From positions 34,350-98,349 of the forward strand of contig NZ_JAOWCB010000024.1 of the NCBI RefSeq assembly GCF_026420845.1: a DNA stretch of 64,000 nucleotides, written 5' to 3'. This stretch comes from Streptomyces sp. PR69. GTDB taxonomy: Bacteria > Actinomycetota > Actinomycetes > Streptomycetales > Streptomycetaceae. The notes beneath the pieces were generated by a model that was not told the origin of the DNA, did not search any database, and saw only the letters and a program-made list of their open reading frames with translations. The stretch's first letter is position 1. Each line of letters opens with the position of its first letter. The position numbers and the translations under genes are program-made. Of this stretch, positions 44,642-53,135 are shown in pieces.

Positions 44642-46810
44642 ATGCTCACCTACCAGGACGTCGTCACCATCCGGCTGACGCCGCTGACCGCTGCCGCCGT
44701 CGCATGGGATGAGATGGCCGACGGCTTCAAGGACCTGGGCAAGGCCTATGGGGGATGCGTTCAGGGCATCGCGACCGACGGTGAATGGGTCGGCCTCAGC
44801 GCCGAAGCCGCCGACGCCCGCCTCACGGCGACACGAAAACAGTTCGAGGCCGCTGCGGTTGAGGCTCGCGCCATCGCATCGATCCTGCGAGACATCCATG
44901 AGCAGTTCACCGAACGCATACAGGCCGTGAGGCGTCTGGTGGAGTCGGCCAAGGAGGCCGGCATACACATAGACACCAAGGGGCGGGCGCATCTCGACAC
45001 CAGCAAGAGCACGGGCGCCGGGGGCGGCGTCCTCGGTGACGATGTTCAGCGCGTGATGCATGAAGCAAACTGGACCGCTGCCGTGGCCGCAGCCGTCCAG
45101 GCGGTCGATGACGCCGACCAAGGAGCCAAGCGGGCACTCCGGGATGCTGCCGGCATCAAGGACTTCTTCAAGGAGATGTTTGACACTGCCCGGGGTACCG
45201 CGCACGACTTCAACGCCGGCGCTGTCGGCGACATCGAGCTGGTAGAGGCACGCGAGGCCAAGAAATACGCGGACCAGATCCTGGCCGGCGAGAAGCCTGC
45301 CGACCCTGAGGAGTGGGCGCGACTGATGCGCGACAACTCCGGCGACAAGGTGTTCAGTCAGACGCTGCTCAACCACCTGGGTCCCGAGGGGACGATCAAG
45401 GTGACCAATCAGCTCAACACCTTCGCCTACGACTCGGACACGGGTAACAGGCAGCACTACCTGGGGGCTGAGCGAGGGCTCGCCAGCGCGCTGGCCACTG
45501 CGACTCAGGATCCGCGATCCCAGTTCTACAAGGAGTTTCACACCGGTCTGAAGGAAGCCGGGATGAAACGGTACGAGTGGCAGGGTGAGAAGGTGCGTGG
45601 ATACCAGTCCCTTGTCGCTCTCATGCAGCACGGTGAAGGGTACTCGGACCGGTTTATGCACGATCTCTGCGACGATCTGATTGCCGCAGAGAAGTCAGAC
45701 AAGGATGACGACACCTGGGACCTCCCCAAGAGGTTCGTCACGCCACGAGACGAGTGGTTTGCGAACGATCCCCTCGACGGCCTGCTCGGCATCATGAGCA
45801 AGGACCCGGAGGCATCGGCAGCGTTCCTCGACCCCGAGTCCGACCCCAACCCGGACGACGGAAAGAAGGAAGGAAACGACCGGCTGGAGTACTTGACGCG
45901 GAAGCGGGACTGGGATGTCGTCGACGGGCATCCTCACATGCGGAACCCACATGACCCCGACAGCATCTGGGGCGATCCCCTTCGCAGTTCGGACATCGAG
46001 GACGCACAGACCAGGGCAGGGTTCGGCGCGGCGCTGGTGGCGGGAACGACGGGCATCGACCCCTACAACTCGGGCGGCGGCTATGTCCAGCACACGGACG
46101 CGAACAACCGCGTGTTTGAGAACGCGCTGAAGCACCTCGCCGCCGAGGGCGACAACTTCCCACCGAGTCTGCGCACACCGATGGCAGTGGCCATGGGTAA
46201 CTACGGAGACGACATACATGCCGCAGCAAGTGCTCACAACGCCGGAGAGAGCCCTCTGGACCGGGGACAAGTACTTGAAGTAGCGAAACAGGTATCCCGT
46301 GGCCAGTTTGCGTACGGCACGCTTCAGGACAGCATAAACCGAGAAATAGTCCATGATATCAACACGGGCAAGGAGGGCGACGAGGAACCCCTGAGGAGGG
46401 CGGGCCGCACGATCGGCTTCTTGGAAGAGGCCCGATATCAGGGTCTCAAGGTCGACGCGGATGACGCTAAGAGTAAGGCCACCTGGGAAGCAAAATGGGA
46501 CTACCACACCTGGGGTGGTGTCGTGAACTTCATTCCGTATGCAGGTGACGCAGCACAGCGAGGTGTCGACGTCATCACCGCCAAGTGGCTTGAGGAAGAG
46601 ACGGCAAGGATCGAGCAAGGCGTGGCGCGGGACAACTTGGCTACAGGTCTCGACCGAGAGGGGCGGCTTAAGGAACTGGCTGGTCTTTGGCGAGACAAAA
46701 ATCCGCAGGCGAAGGCAGAGGAAAGCATGTGGATGTCCACTGATCGAATCGATGATGCAGCCAACAATGGAAATGCGGCTGCTCGGCGCCTGGCGAGTAA
46801 GGGGTCATAA
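44642..46810 (+). CDS. Large protein with WXG100-like N-terminus (DUF6571-like)
   Basis: 722 residues from ATG 44642, preceded by AAGGAG; the frame extends upstream but has no better start. Residues 1-110 form a long helical hairpin with a WxG turn (GEWVGLSAEAADARL), the hallmark of type VII substrates. The remainder, with NTFAYDSD, WDYHTWGGVVNFIPYAGDAAQRGVDVI near the end, resembles the actinobacterial DUF6571 proteins. No catalytic motif is obvious. Its stop overlaps the following lipoprotein start (TAATG). A secreted effector with a membrane-tethered partner is one reading, but nothing in the sequence proves toxicity. Confidence 0.7.
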   Translation: MLTYQDVVTIRLTPLTAAAVAWDEMADGFKDLGKAYGGCVQGIATDGEWVGLSAEAADARLTATRKQFEAAAVEARAIASILRDIHEQFTERIQAVRRLVESAKEAGIHIDTKGRAHLDTSKSTGAGGGVLGDDVQRVMHEANWTAAVAAAVQAVDDADQGAKRALRDAAGIKDFFKEMFDTARGTAHDFNAGAVGDIELVEAREAKKYADQILAGEKPADPEEWARLMRDNSGDKVFSQTLLNHLGPEGTIKVTNQLNTFAYDSDTGNRQHYLGAERGLASALATATQDPRSQFYKEFHTGLKEAGMKRYEWQGEKVRGYQSLVALMQHGEGYSDRFMHDLCDDLIAAEKSDKDDDTWDLPKRFVTPRDEWFANDPLDGLLGIMSKDPEASAAFLDPESDPNPDDGKKEGNDRLEYLTRKRDWDVVDGHPHMRNPHDPDSIWGDPLRSSDIEDAQTRAGFGAALVAGTTGIDPYNSGGGYVQHTDANNRVFENALKHLAAEGDNFPPSLRTPMAVAMGNYGDDIHAAASAHNAGESPLDRGQVLEVAKQVSRGQFAYGTLQDSINREIVHDINTGKEGDEEPLRRAGRTIGFLEEARYQGLKVDADDAKSKATWEAKWDYHTWGGVVNFIPYAGDAAQRGVDVITAKWLEEETARIEQGVARDNLATGLDREGRLKELAGLWRDKNPQAKAEESMWMSTDRIDDAANNGNAAARRLASKGS

Positions 46811-47379
46811 TGCGCCGACTCAACCTCGTGGCGCTCAGCGTCCCCGTACTACTCCTTGCCGGCTGCTCGGGAGAGGGGCCTGAATATGGCTATGCGATTC
46901 CGGAAAGAATATGCGATGTAAATGTTCCGGCTTCCGTTGTCCAGCCGCTGCTCCCCCCGGGTAAGGCGGTCAAGGAGAACCTAAGGGGCACGCCAGGTGA
47001 GAGTCAAAGCTGCGGGGTGATAGTCGATGAAAGAGTCGACCTATCGGTCTCGTTTTCACGACAAACCGGGGAGCTTGATATCGCCCATGAGGCAGATGAT
47101 GACTACGTCGACCTGAAAAGGGTTTCATTGGGCGGGGTGGTGAACAGCGCCGCAGTCGCCGATGATGGTGCTGTGGCATGGATGGCCTGCAGTCCAAAAC
47201 CGAATCAGCCCCAGTACGAGACGCCGGAGACCCAGACGGGGAAATACACTCACTTGGTCCTGGAAGTCCGCGCCGGAGATGGGGTAAATAAACCTAAAGA
47301 TATCGAAGAGTGGCGGGCGCATATCGAAAAATTCTTGCGCGCTTACGTCCCGGAATTGGTTAAAGCCTGGTGCGCATGA
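46810..47379 (+). CDS. Predicted lipoprotein coupled to the DUF6571-like gene
   Basis: 189 residues from ATG 46810, overlapping the upstream stop by one base. It has a signal peptide with lipobox LLAGC (Cys about 19), then a soluble domain with four more cysteines (RICDVN, SQSCGVI, AWMACS and the C-terminal WCA). Codon use is clearly less GC-rich than in the flanking core genes (for example AAATACACTCACTTGG), a sign of horizontal origin. Coupling suggests it works with the upstream protein, possibly as an immunity or docking partner, which is inference. Confidence 0.75.
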   Translation: MRRLNLVALSVPVLLLAGCSGEGPEYGYAIPERICDVNVPASVVQPLLPPGKAVKENLRGTPGESQSCGVIVDERVDLSVSFSRQTGELDIAHEADDDYVDLKRVSLGGVVNSAAVADDGAVAWMACSPKPNQPQYETPETQTGKYTHLVLEVRAGDGVNKPKDIEEWRAHIEKFLRAYVPELVKAWCA

Positions 47380-47535
47380 CGGGAACCCGGTTGGAGCGGT
47401 CGAACCCTACTCGGCTCCAACAAGGGGCCCGTGACGAAGATCGCCCGTGCGAAGCCACCCAAACCGGACCATCTGCTCTGGTCGCCATGCCGCAGTGACG
47501 TGGTGCACATTGCGGCAGCAACCTCCAGGTGCGTC

Positions 47536-47564
47536 TTGTCAGTACGCCTGACTACAGTTAGGCC
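47536..47564 (+). promoter_or_regulatory. Candidate promoter of the PPE-like/mycosin genes
   Basis: TTGTCA (47536-47541), 17-bp spacer, TAGGCC (47559-47564), 50 bp before the ATG at 47614. An imperfect hairpin GCCTGAC-TACA-GTTAGGC (47546-47563) overlaps it. Confidence 0.35.
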
Positions 47565-47613
47565 TGAGACTTTGTGTTGCACGGGGATACAACTACGGGG
47601 AGGCGTCGGTTTC

Positions 47614-48144
47614 ATGGCGGACGACGGGGGGATGTCGGCGGACGAGCGCATGCTGCGGATGGTCAATCCAGCGCTGGCGTCGATGCTGTACGACCCGGAG
47701 TCGATGACGTCGTTCAAGAAGCGCGTCGACAAGCTGCTGGTCGATCTGATGGGTTCGCCCGCCGCGCCGGACCAGGTGGGCGCGTCCCCGGTCGGCCGCA
47801 GCCAGTTCGGCGGCGGGGGCGGAGCGTGGGCCGAGGCATCGGGCATCTTCAATGCCTACGAGAACGTCATCACCCAGCTCAAGGAGCTCTCCCAGCTGCT
47901 CGCCGACTGCATCGAGGGCATGGGCATCGCGGTGGTGTCCGCCAAGGACGGCTACCAGGGCATGGACGACGACGTCCGCCGGCGGATGCTGGCCATCCGG
48001 CAGCGCACCGAGGATCGCTACGACCCCGAGCGCGACCCGGTCGCCCAGGAACTGGCGCGCGAACGCGCCCAGGCCGCAGGCGGCGCGGACACCGCTCCGG
48101 GCACTGGCAACGGCGACTCCGCTGGCGCGGGCGGCTACCAGTAG
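47614..48144 (+). CDS. WXG100-like small secretion-associated protein
   Basis: 176 residues from ATG 47614 with GGGGAGGCG upstream. After a short N-terminal region comes a Gly-rich turn (GRSQFGGGGGAWAEAS), then a long helix (YENVITQLKELSQLLADCIEGMGIAVVSAKDGYQGMDDDVRRRM, residues about 83-127) typical of ESX/WXG proteins that sit beside PPE-like partners. A Gly/Ala-rich tail follows. It is 30 bp upstream of the PPE-like gene and probably forms a heterodimer with its product. There is no signal peptide, as expected for type VII substrates. Confidence 0.72.
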   Translation: MADDGGMSADERMLRMVNPALASMLYDPESMTSFKKRVDKLLVDLMGSPAAPDQVGASPVGRSQFGGGGGAWAEASGIFNAYENVITQLKELSQLLADCIEGMGIAVVSAKDGYQGMDDDVRRRMLAIRQRTEDRYDPERDPVAQELARERAQAAGGADTAPGTGNGDSAGAGGYQ

Positions 48145-48174
48145 GCGACAGGCGATTCACGGGGAGATGGGGTC

Positions 48175-49731
48175 ATGGTTAACGCAGCTGCCGGTGGCGG
48201 TGGTGGGGGCGGCGGTACGTCGTTCGAGAGCATGTCGCATGAGCAGATGTTGGCGTGGGTGGATGAGGCGTCGAGTTTTCATGTGCGGGATGCGGGGGAT
48301 CGGCTGGCGAGGGCTGCGGGGGAGATTCGGCAGATTGCGTTGCAGTTGAAGTTTCGTCCTGAGCGGGTGGAGTGGCAGGGCGAGGGCTTTGAGGCGTTTG
48401 TGGAGTGGGCTGCGAGTCTGTCGTCGGCGACGTTTCGGCTGGCGGATTACAGCGATGAGGCGTCGAAGTGGTTGAGGGAGGCTGCGGTGTCGATTTCGGC
48501 GGCGCAGTCGGGGATTCCTCGGTATACGTCGAAGGGGTCGGCGCAGGCGAGTCTGGATGCGGCGCGGGCGCATCGGAATGATCCGGATGCGCGGGTGGTG
48601 GCGGAGAAGGCTGAGGCGGCTTTGGCGGTGTCGCGGGAGCAGCAGCGGCTTGAGGCGGCTGCGGAGATGCGGAAGTTGTCGCAGTCGTATGAGCAGTCGT
48701 CGTCGCAGATGGCGAGGCAAGAGGTGCCGACGTTCCAGCCACCGCCGGACCACTTCGTGCCCGAGGGTGACACAATCGTCAGCTCGCAGGGCTATGACCG
48801 TTCTGGCCCCACAGGTACGGGCGGGAACGGTACCGCCCCGCATTCTCAGGGCTCTCACGCGAGTGTGACGGGCGGGCCCGCTGCTGCGGCACGAGTTGAG
48901 ACGGCGTCTGCCGGTGACTATGCGCGACCTGACGGGCCGAGTGTTGCGTCGTCGTCCCCGGTGGCGTTGGGGATCGACAGTGTGGCTGTGCCGACGCAGA
49001 CGGCTCCTTCTGGTCCTGCGGTGACGCCGAATGCTCCTGCTGCGGGTCGGTCTGATGTGAGTGTGCCGCCGTTGGTGACGGGTGCGCCGCCGGTGGCAGG
49101 TGGTGGGTCTGTGAAGTCGCAGGGTGGCGGGTCTGGCAGTTCGCGTCCTGGTGGTGGCGGTGGTCGTGGTCCGGTGTCGCCGGTGACCGGGCAGCAGGTG
49201 GGCGGCGGTGGGTCGGCTGGTCCTGCGGGCCGGGTGGCGCGTGAGGGTGTGGTCGGTGGTCGTCCGGTGCCGCCTGCGCAGTCTGGTCGTGCGGCGACGG
49301 GGTTGCCGCGGGGGATGGTGGTCGGTACGGAGTCGGGTGTGCACGGCCGTCCTCCGATGGCGCACGGCACGGGTGGTGCGGCCGGCGGCGGTGTGGGCGC
49401 GGGTCAGAGTGGTGTGGTCGGGGGTCGTCGTCTTGCTGGTGAGTCCGGCGGGGTGGTCGGTGGGCGTCCGGCGCAGGCGGGTGTGGCGGCTGGTCGGCCG
49501 TTCACGCCGGGTGGTTCGGGTCTGGTGCGCGGCAGTGGACCTGGTGGTGCGTCGGGTGGTGGGGTGGGTCAGTCGGCGGGGATGCGTGGTGGCATGATGC
49601 CTCCGGCTTCGTCGCCGCGGTCGGGTTCGCGGCGTGAGGACGCCAACGGGCGGCGGCCGGACTATCTGACTGAGGATGAGGAGACCTGGCAGCAGGGCCA
49701 GCGCCGGGTCGCTCCCCCTGTCATCGACTGA
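48175..49731 (+). CDS. PPE-like / WXG protein with a long Gly-rich disordered tail
   Basis: 518 residues from ATG 48175. Residues about 20-190 form a helical domain with a WxG turn (RVEWQGEGFEAFVEW). The rest is Gly/Pro/Ser/Val-rich, with repeats of VVGGR(P/R) (at least five), ending in an acidic-basic segment DYLTEDEETWQQGQRRVAPPVID. Two long blocks (about 48220-48715 and 48900-49620) use codons ending in G or T almost without C, unlike the rest of the window, while 48716-48850 uses normal C-ending codons. It is probably a type VII substrate processed or displayed with the mycosins downstream. Confidence 0.75.
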   Translation: MVNAAAGGGGGGGGTSFESMSHEQMLAWVDEASSFHVRDAGDRLARAAGEIRQIALQLKFRPERVEWQGEGFEAFVEWAASLSSATFRLADYSDEASKWLREAAVSISAAQSGIPRYTSKGSAQASLDAARAHRNDPDARVVAEKAEAALAVSREQQRLEAAAEMRKLSQSYEQSSSQMARQEVPTFQPPPDHFVPEGDTIVSSQGYDRSGPTGTGGNGTAPHSQGSHASVTGGPAAAARVETASAGDYARPDGPSVASSSPVALGIDSVAVPTQTAPSGPAVTPNAPAAGRSDVSVPPLVTGAPPVAGGGSVKSQGGGSGSSRPGGGGGRGPVSPVTGQQVGGGGSAGPAGRVAREGVVGGRPVPPAQSGRAATGLPRGMVVGTESGVHGRPPMAHGTGGAAGGGVGAGQSGVVGGRRLAGESGGVVGGRPAQAGVAAGRPFTPGGSGLVRGSGPGGASGGGVGQSAGMRGGMMPPASSPRSGSRREDANGRRPDYLTEDEETWQQGQRRVAPPVID

Positions 49732-49762
49732 GCCCCGAGGGACGCGAGCGAAGAGGATGCGT

Positions 49763-51046
49763 ATGCCTGTCAGCACTCAGCGGGCCCGTGGTCGGGCCGT
49801 GGTCTCGGCGGTCCTGGGGTTGCTGCTGGCAGGCATCGCCGCCACCCCCGCACACGCCGATTCGGTTCGTTCGGATCAGTGGTATCTGGATGCCATGGGC
49901 GCAGAGGGCATTTGGAAGATCAGTACCGGCAAGGGTGTGACCGTCGCCGTCATCGACACAGGTGTTGACCGCACAAACGGAGATCTTCGAGGCCAAGTTC
50001 TTGAAGGAAAGGACTTGGCTCTCGATTCTCCGGGCGATGAGCACACCGACTACACGGGACACGGTACTGGTATGGCCGGCATTATCGCTGGCACAGGCAA
50101 GAGCGGAGGCGGCGATGGCGCGTTTGGCCTTGCTCCCGGAGTGAAGATCCTTCCTATTCGCACGCCAGACTCCCGCATGGGTGCCAATCGCACGTCACAC
50201 ATCAATAAGTTCAACAAGGCTGCATCAGAGGGCATCCGGTACGCGGCAGACCAGGGCGCGAAGGTCATTAATATCTCGATGAAAGTGTTGAGCGGATCCC
50301 CTGAGCTCACGTCCGCTGTGAAGTACGCTCTTCACAAAGGCTCGTTGGTCTTCGCTGGTACAGGGAATGGCGGAGACCAAAGGCTTGGCTACCCTGCGGC
50401 AACGCCAGGGGTGGTCGCCGTTGGTGCCCTAGGGAAGGACCTCAAGAAAACTGATGAGTCGCAGTACGGTCCTCAGGTGGATCTGTCAGCTCCGGGCGAG
50501 GACATAGTTCATGCTTGTGGCGGGACTGAGTCCGGACTTTGCCGGTCCCATGGCACGAGCGCAGCGACGGCGCTGGCCTCCGCCACTGCGGCGCTGATCT
50601 GGTCCAAGCATCCCGAGTGGACCAACAACCAGGTTCTGCGTGTCATGCTCAATACCGTGAGCGGGCCGACGAGCGGCAGTCAGCGTAACGATCACATCGG
50701 CTACGGGGCTGTCCGCCCCCTCCGCGCGCTGCAGGAGCCCGGCGACCCTGGGCCCGCTGGCGAGTACCCGCTGCCGGACCTCGCCGCAGCCGAGTCGCCG
50801 TCACCGTCTCCGGACGCCTCCAAGCCGACCGCTGGCTCACAGCCCGGCGACAGCAAGACGGCGGCGGCAGTCCCGACCGCTGGTGACAGCGGCGACTCCA
50901 ACACGGGACTGTGGATTGGACTTGGTGTCGGCGCGGCCGCCTTCATCGGTGCTGCCGTCGCCTTCTCCGTCATCCGCCGTCGTCGTGCGCAGTCGGCCCC
51001 GGCCGTGGCACATAACTCGTACCAGCAGCAGTACCCGCCGCTGTAG
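49763..51046 (+). CDS. Mycosin-type subtilisin-like serine protease (MycP), copy 1
   Basis: 427 residues from ATG 49763, six bases after a weaker ATG. The signal peptide ends TPAHA. The catalytic triad of S8 proteases is complete: VIDTGVD (Asp about 62), HGTGMAG (His about 99), SHGTSAATA (Ser about 265). A Pro/Ser-rich linker leads to a C-terminal membrane helix (LWIGLGVGAAAFIGAAVAF) and a basic tail, so the protease domain faces outward. Mycosins cap type VII secretion channels and cleave substrates. No Ecc core genes are nearby. Codon use in the catalytic domain is AT-richer than at the two ends. Confidence 0.92.
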   Translation: MPVSTQRARGRAVVSAVLGLLLAGIAATPAHADSVRSDQWYLDAMGAEGIWKISTGKGVTVAVIDTGVDRTNGDLRGQVLEGKDLALDSPGDEHTDYTGHGTGMAGIIAGTGKSGGGDGAFGLAPGVKILPIRTPDSRMGANRTSHINKFNKAASEGIRYAADQGAKVINISMKVLSGSPELTSAVKYALHKGSLVFAGTGNGGDQRLGYPAATPGVVAVGALGKDLKKTDESQYGPQVDLSAPGEDIVHACGGTESGLCRSHGTSAATALASATAALIWSKHPEWTNNQVLRVMLNTVSGPTSGSQRNDHIGYGAVRPLRALQEPGDPGPAGEYPLPDLAAAESPSPSPDASKPTAGSQPGDSKTAAAVPTAGDSGDSNTGLWIGLGVGAAAFIGAAVAFSVIRRRRAQSAPAVAHNSYQQQYPPL

Positions 51047-51143
51047 GCAGACACAGAACGAACCAGACCTTTCTGGCGAGTTGAGGACTGAATTGATTGG
51101 TCGCCCCCGTCACCGGCTGCCCCACATCAACGGGCTGAGGAAC

Positions 51144-52355
51144 ATGGCTGGTGCCAGGATTGTGCGAGGGGCTCGTGGTCGGGCCGTGGTCTCGGCGGTC
51201 CTGGGGTTGCTGCTGGCAGGCATCGCCGCCACCCCTGCACATGCTGAGTCGATCCGTTCCCAGCAGTGGCATCTGGATGCCATGGGGGCGGAGGAGATCT
51301 GGAAGATCAGCACCGGCAAGGGCGTGACTGTCGCCGTCATCGACAGCGGAGTCGACCCTGGGAACGGCGATCTGAGGGGCCAAGTCCTCAAGGGCAAGGA
51401 CCTGGCCCCTGATGAAAAGGGTGACGAGCACACCGACTACGACGGCCACGGCACCGGCATGGCTGGGCTGATCGCAGGCACGGGCAAGAGCGGCGGCGGA
51501 GACGGGGCCCTTGGGCTGGCGCCTGGAAGCAAGATTCTTCCCATTCGCGTGCCTGACGGCGAAATGGCGGCTAACTTCGCCGAGGGCACTGAGGATTTCA
51601 ACAGGGCTGCCCCGGAGGCCATTAGGTTTGCTGCTGATCAAGGTGCGCAGGTCATCAACATCTCAATGGGCGTGCCGGAAACCACGCCTCAGCTCACAGC
51701 GGCTGTCAAGTACGCTGTTGACAAGGGTTCCGTGATCTTTGCTGCAACGGGTAATCATGGCAATCGCAAGCTTGCCTTCCCCGCTGCGACCCCTGGTGTC
51801 GTCGGTGTTGGGGCCCTCGACCAGAACCTGAAGAAGACCAAGGAGTCGCAGTACGGGCCACAGGTCGACATATCGGCACCCGGTATCGACATGGTCCATG
51901 CCTGTGGCGGCAGTAAGAACGGACTGTGCACATCGCACGGCACCAGTGACGCCACCGCCATCGCCTCCGCCACCGCCGCCCTCATCTGGTCCAAGCATCC
52001 CGAGTGGACCAACAACCAAGTCCTGCGCGTCATGCTCAATACCGTGAGCGGGCCCACCAGCGGCAGCAAGCGCAATGACCACATCGGTTACGGGGCCGTA
52101 CGTCCCCTCCGGGCCCTCCAGGAGCCCGGCGACCCCGGGCCCGCCGATGAGTACCCGCTGCCCGACCTCGCCGCGGCTCAGTCCGAAACGCCTTCGCCCG
52201 AGGCCTCCGAGTCGGCGGGTGGGGGCGAGGCGGCGGAGGCCCAGGCCCCTGCCGGGGACAGCGGCGGCGGCGTCGGTCTCTGGGTAGGGCTCGGCGTCGG
52301 TGCGGCGGTGATCATTGGGGCTGCCGTCGCCGTTCCGCTCGCGCGCCGCCGGTAG
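51144..52355 (+). CDS. Mycosin-type subtilisin-like serine protease (MycP), copy 2
   Basis: 403 residues from ATG 51144, 97 bp after copy 1. Same architecture: signal peptide to TPAHA, triad in VIDSGVD (about 65), HGTGMAG (about 99) and SHGTSDATA (about 265), a Pro/Glu-rich linker, a C-terminal helix (VGLWVGLGVGAAVIIGAAVAV) and a short ARRR tail. It differs from copy 1 chiefly inside the catalytic domain, while the signal-peptide DNA is identical over about 60 bp. This is a tandem duplication followed by divergence or patchy gene conversion. Two proteases may serve two substrates of the island. Confidence 0.92.
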   Translation: MAGARIVRGARGRAVVSAVLGLLLAGIAATPAHAESIRSQQWHLDAMGAEEIWKISTGKGVTVAVIDSGVDPGNGDLRGQVLKGKDLAPDEKGDEHTDYDGHGTGMAGLIAGTGKSGGGDGALGLAPGSKILPIRVPDGEMAANFAEGTEDFNRAAPEAIRFAADQGAQVINISMGVPETTPQLTAAVKYAVDKGSVIFAATGNHGNRKLAFPAATPGVVGVGALDQNLKKTKESQYGPQVDISAPGIDMVHACGGSKNGLCTSHGTSDATAIASATAALIWSKHPEWTNNQVLRVMLNTVSGPTSGSKRNDHIGYGAVRPLRALQEPGDPGPADEYPLPDLAAAQSETPSPEASESAGGGEAAEAQAPAGDSGGGVGLWVGLGVGAAVIIGAAVAVPLARRR

Positions 52356-52427
52356 CGATGAGTTTCGCGGAGCCGGGCGGTCTATCCCTGCGGAAGGAAT
52401 GAAGCCACCACGCAGGGAGAGCCGACA

Positions 52428-52901
52428 ATGCAGAAGATCAAGACCTTTCTGTGGTTCGACAAGCAGGCCGAGGAAGCCGTCGCGCACTACACGTCGATCT
52501 TCGACGACTCGCGGGTCGTCTCCGTGGCGCGGTACGGGGAGGCCGGGCCGGGGGAGCCCGGGTCGGTGATGACCATTGAGTTCGAGCTGGCGGGACAGCG
52601 GTTCATCGCGTTGAACGGCGGGCCGGAGTTCACCTTCAACGAGGCGATCTCCCTGTCCGTGGACTGCGAGTCGCAGGACGAGGTCGACCGGTACTGGGCC
52701 GCGCTCACCGAGGGCGGGGAGGAAAAGCCCTGCGGGTGGCTCAAGGACAAGTACGGGCTGTTCTGGCAGATCACCCCGAGGGTGCTCCTTGAGCTGATGA
52801 GCGACCCCGACCCCGCCAAGGCCGGTCGGGTCGCGCAGGCCATGTTCGGGATGAAGAAGATCGACATCCAGGGCCTGAAGGACGCGTACGAGGCGGCGTG
52901 A
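52428..52901 (+). CDS. VOC family protein (PhnB/3-demethylubiquinone-methyltransferase-like fold)
   Basis: 157 residues from ATG 52428 with GGGAGAG upstream. The start (M)QKIKTFLWFDKQAEEAVAHY and the following FDDSRVVSVARYGE, ALNGGPEFTFNEAISL are those of the PhnB-like branch of the vicinal oxygen chelate superfamily, complete with WQITPRVLLELMSDPD and a final helix. Such proteins are mostly uncharacterised; some resemble methyltransferase or resistance proteins, but metal-binding residues are not conserved in this branch. It stands alone between the secretion island and a DUF397 gene. Confidence 0.88.
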   Translation: MQKIKTFLWFDKQAEEAVAHYTSIFDDSRVVSVARYGEAGPGEPGSVMTIEFELAGQRFIALNGGPEFTFNEAISLSVDCESQDEVDRYWAALTEGGEEKPCGWLKDKYGLFWQITPRVLLELMSDPDPAKAGRVAQAMFGMKKIDIQGLKDAYEAA

Positions 52902-52907
52902 GCCGAC

Positions 52908-52949
52908 AGCGCCCCCGGCCGGAGTCGTGCCGCGCCGGCCGGGGGCGCT
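52908..52949. terminator. Bidirectional terminator
   Basis: Perfect 15-bp inverted repeat AGCGCCCCCGGCCGG (52908-52922) and complement (52935-52949), 12-nt loop, between the convergent VOC and DUF397 genes. Confidence 0.9.
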
Positions 52950-52958
52950 CGTGCGGCG

Positions 52959-53135
52959 TCAGCGGGTGAGGGCCGAGAGGAAGGTGTCCCAGGCCGTGGG
53001 GCTTATCTCGATCACGTCGCTGTGGCCGGTCTTGGTGTCCGCGACCGCGATGGCACCGGGAGCCGGAGCCACCGCCACGCAGTCATCGGTGCTGTAGCTG
53101 GATGTGCGGAACTCGACTCCGTGGAATGTCGTCAT
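52959..53135 (-). CDS. DUF397 protein
   Basis: 58 residues from ATG 53135, with GGGAGAGAC upstream and overlapping the stop of the upstream regulator-like gene by 4 bp (ATGA). It is a typical DUF397: FRTSSYSTDDCVAVAPAPGAIAVADTK, HSDVIEISPTAWDTFLSALTR (split here into two motifs, residues about 8-34 and 37-58). These small proteins are encoded beside XRE/DUF5753 regulators in streptomycetes (the bldB-whiJ type arrangement) and are thought to modulate them. Confidence 0.92.
   Translation of the reverse strand: MTTFHGVEFRTSSYSTDDCVAVAPAPGAIAVADTKTGHSDVIEISPTAWDTFLSALTR

Noticed and set aside
48157..49776. 540-codon minus-strand frame opposite the PPE-like gene
   Set aside because: Thr/Arg/His repeats only; it mirrors the G/T-ending codons of the real gene, which has WXG-type structure and a proper neighbour spacing.
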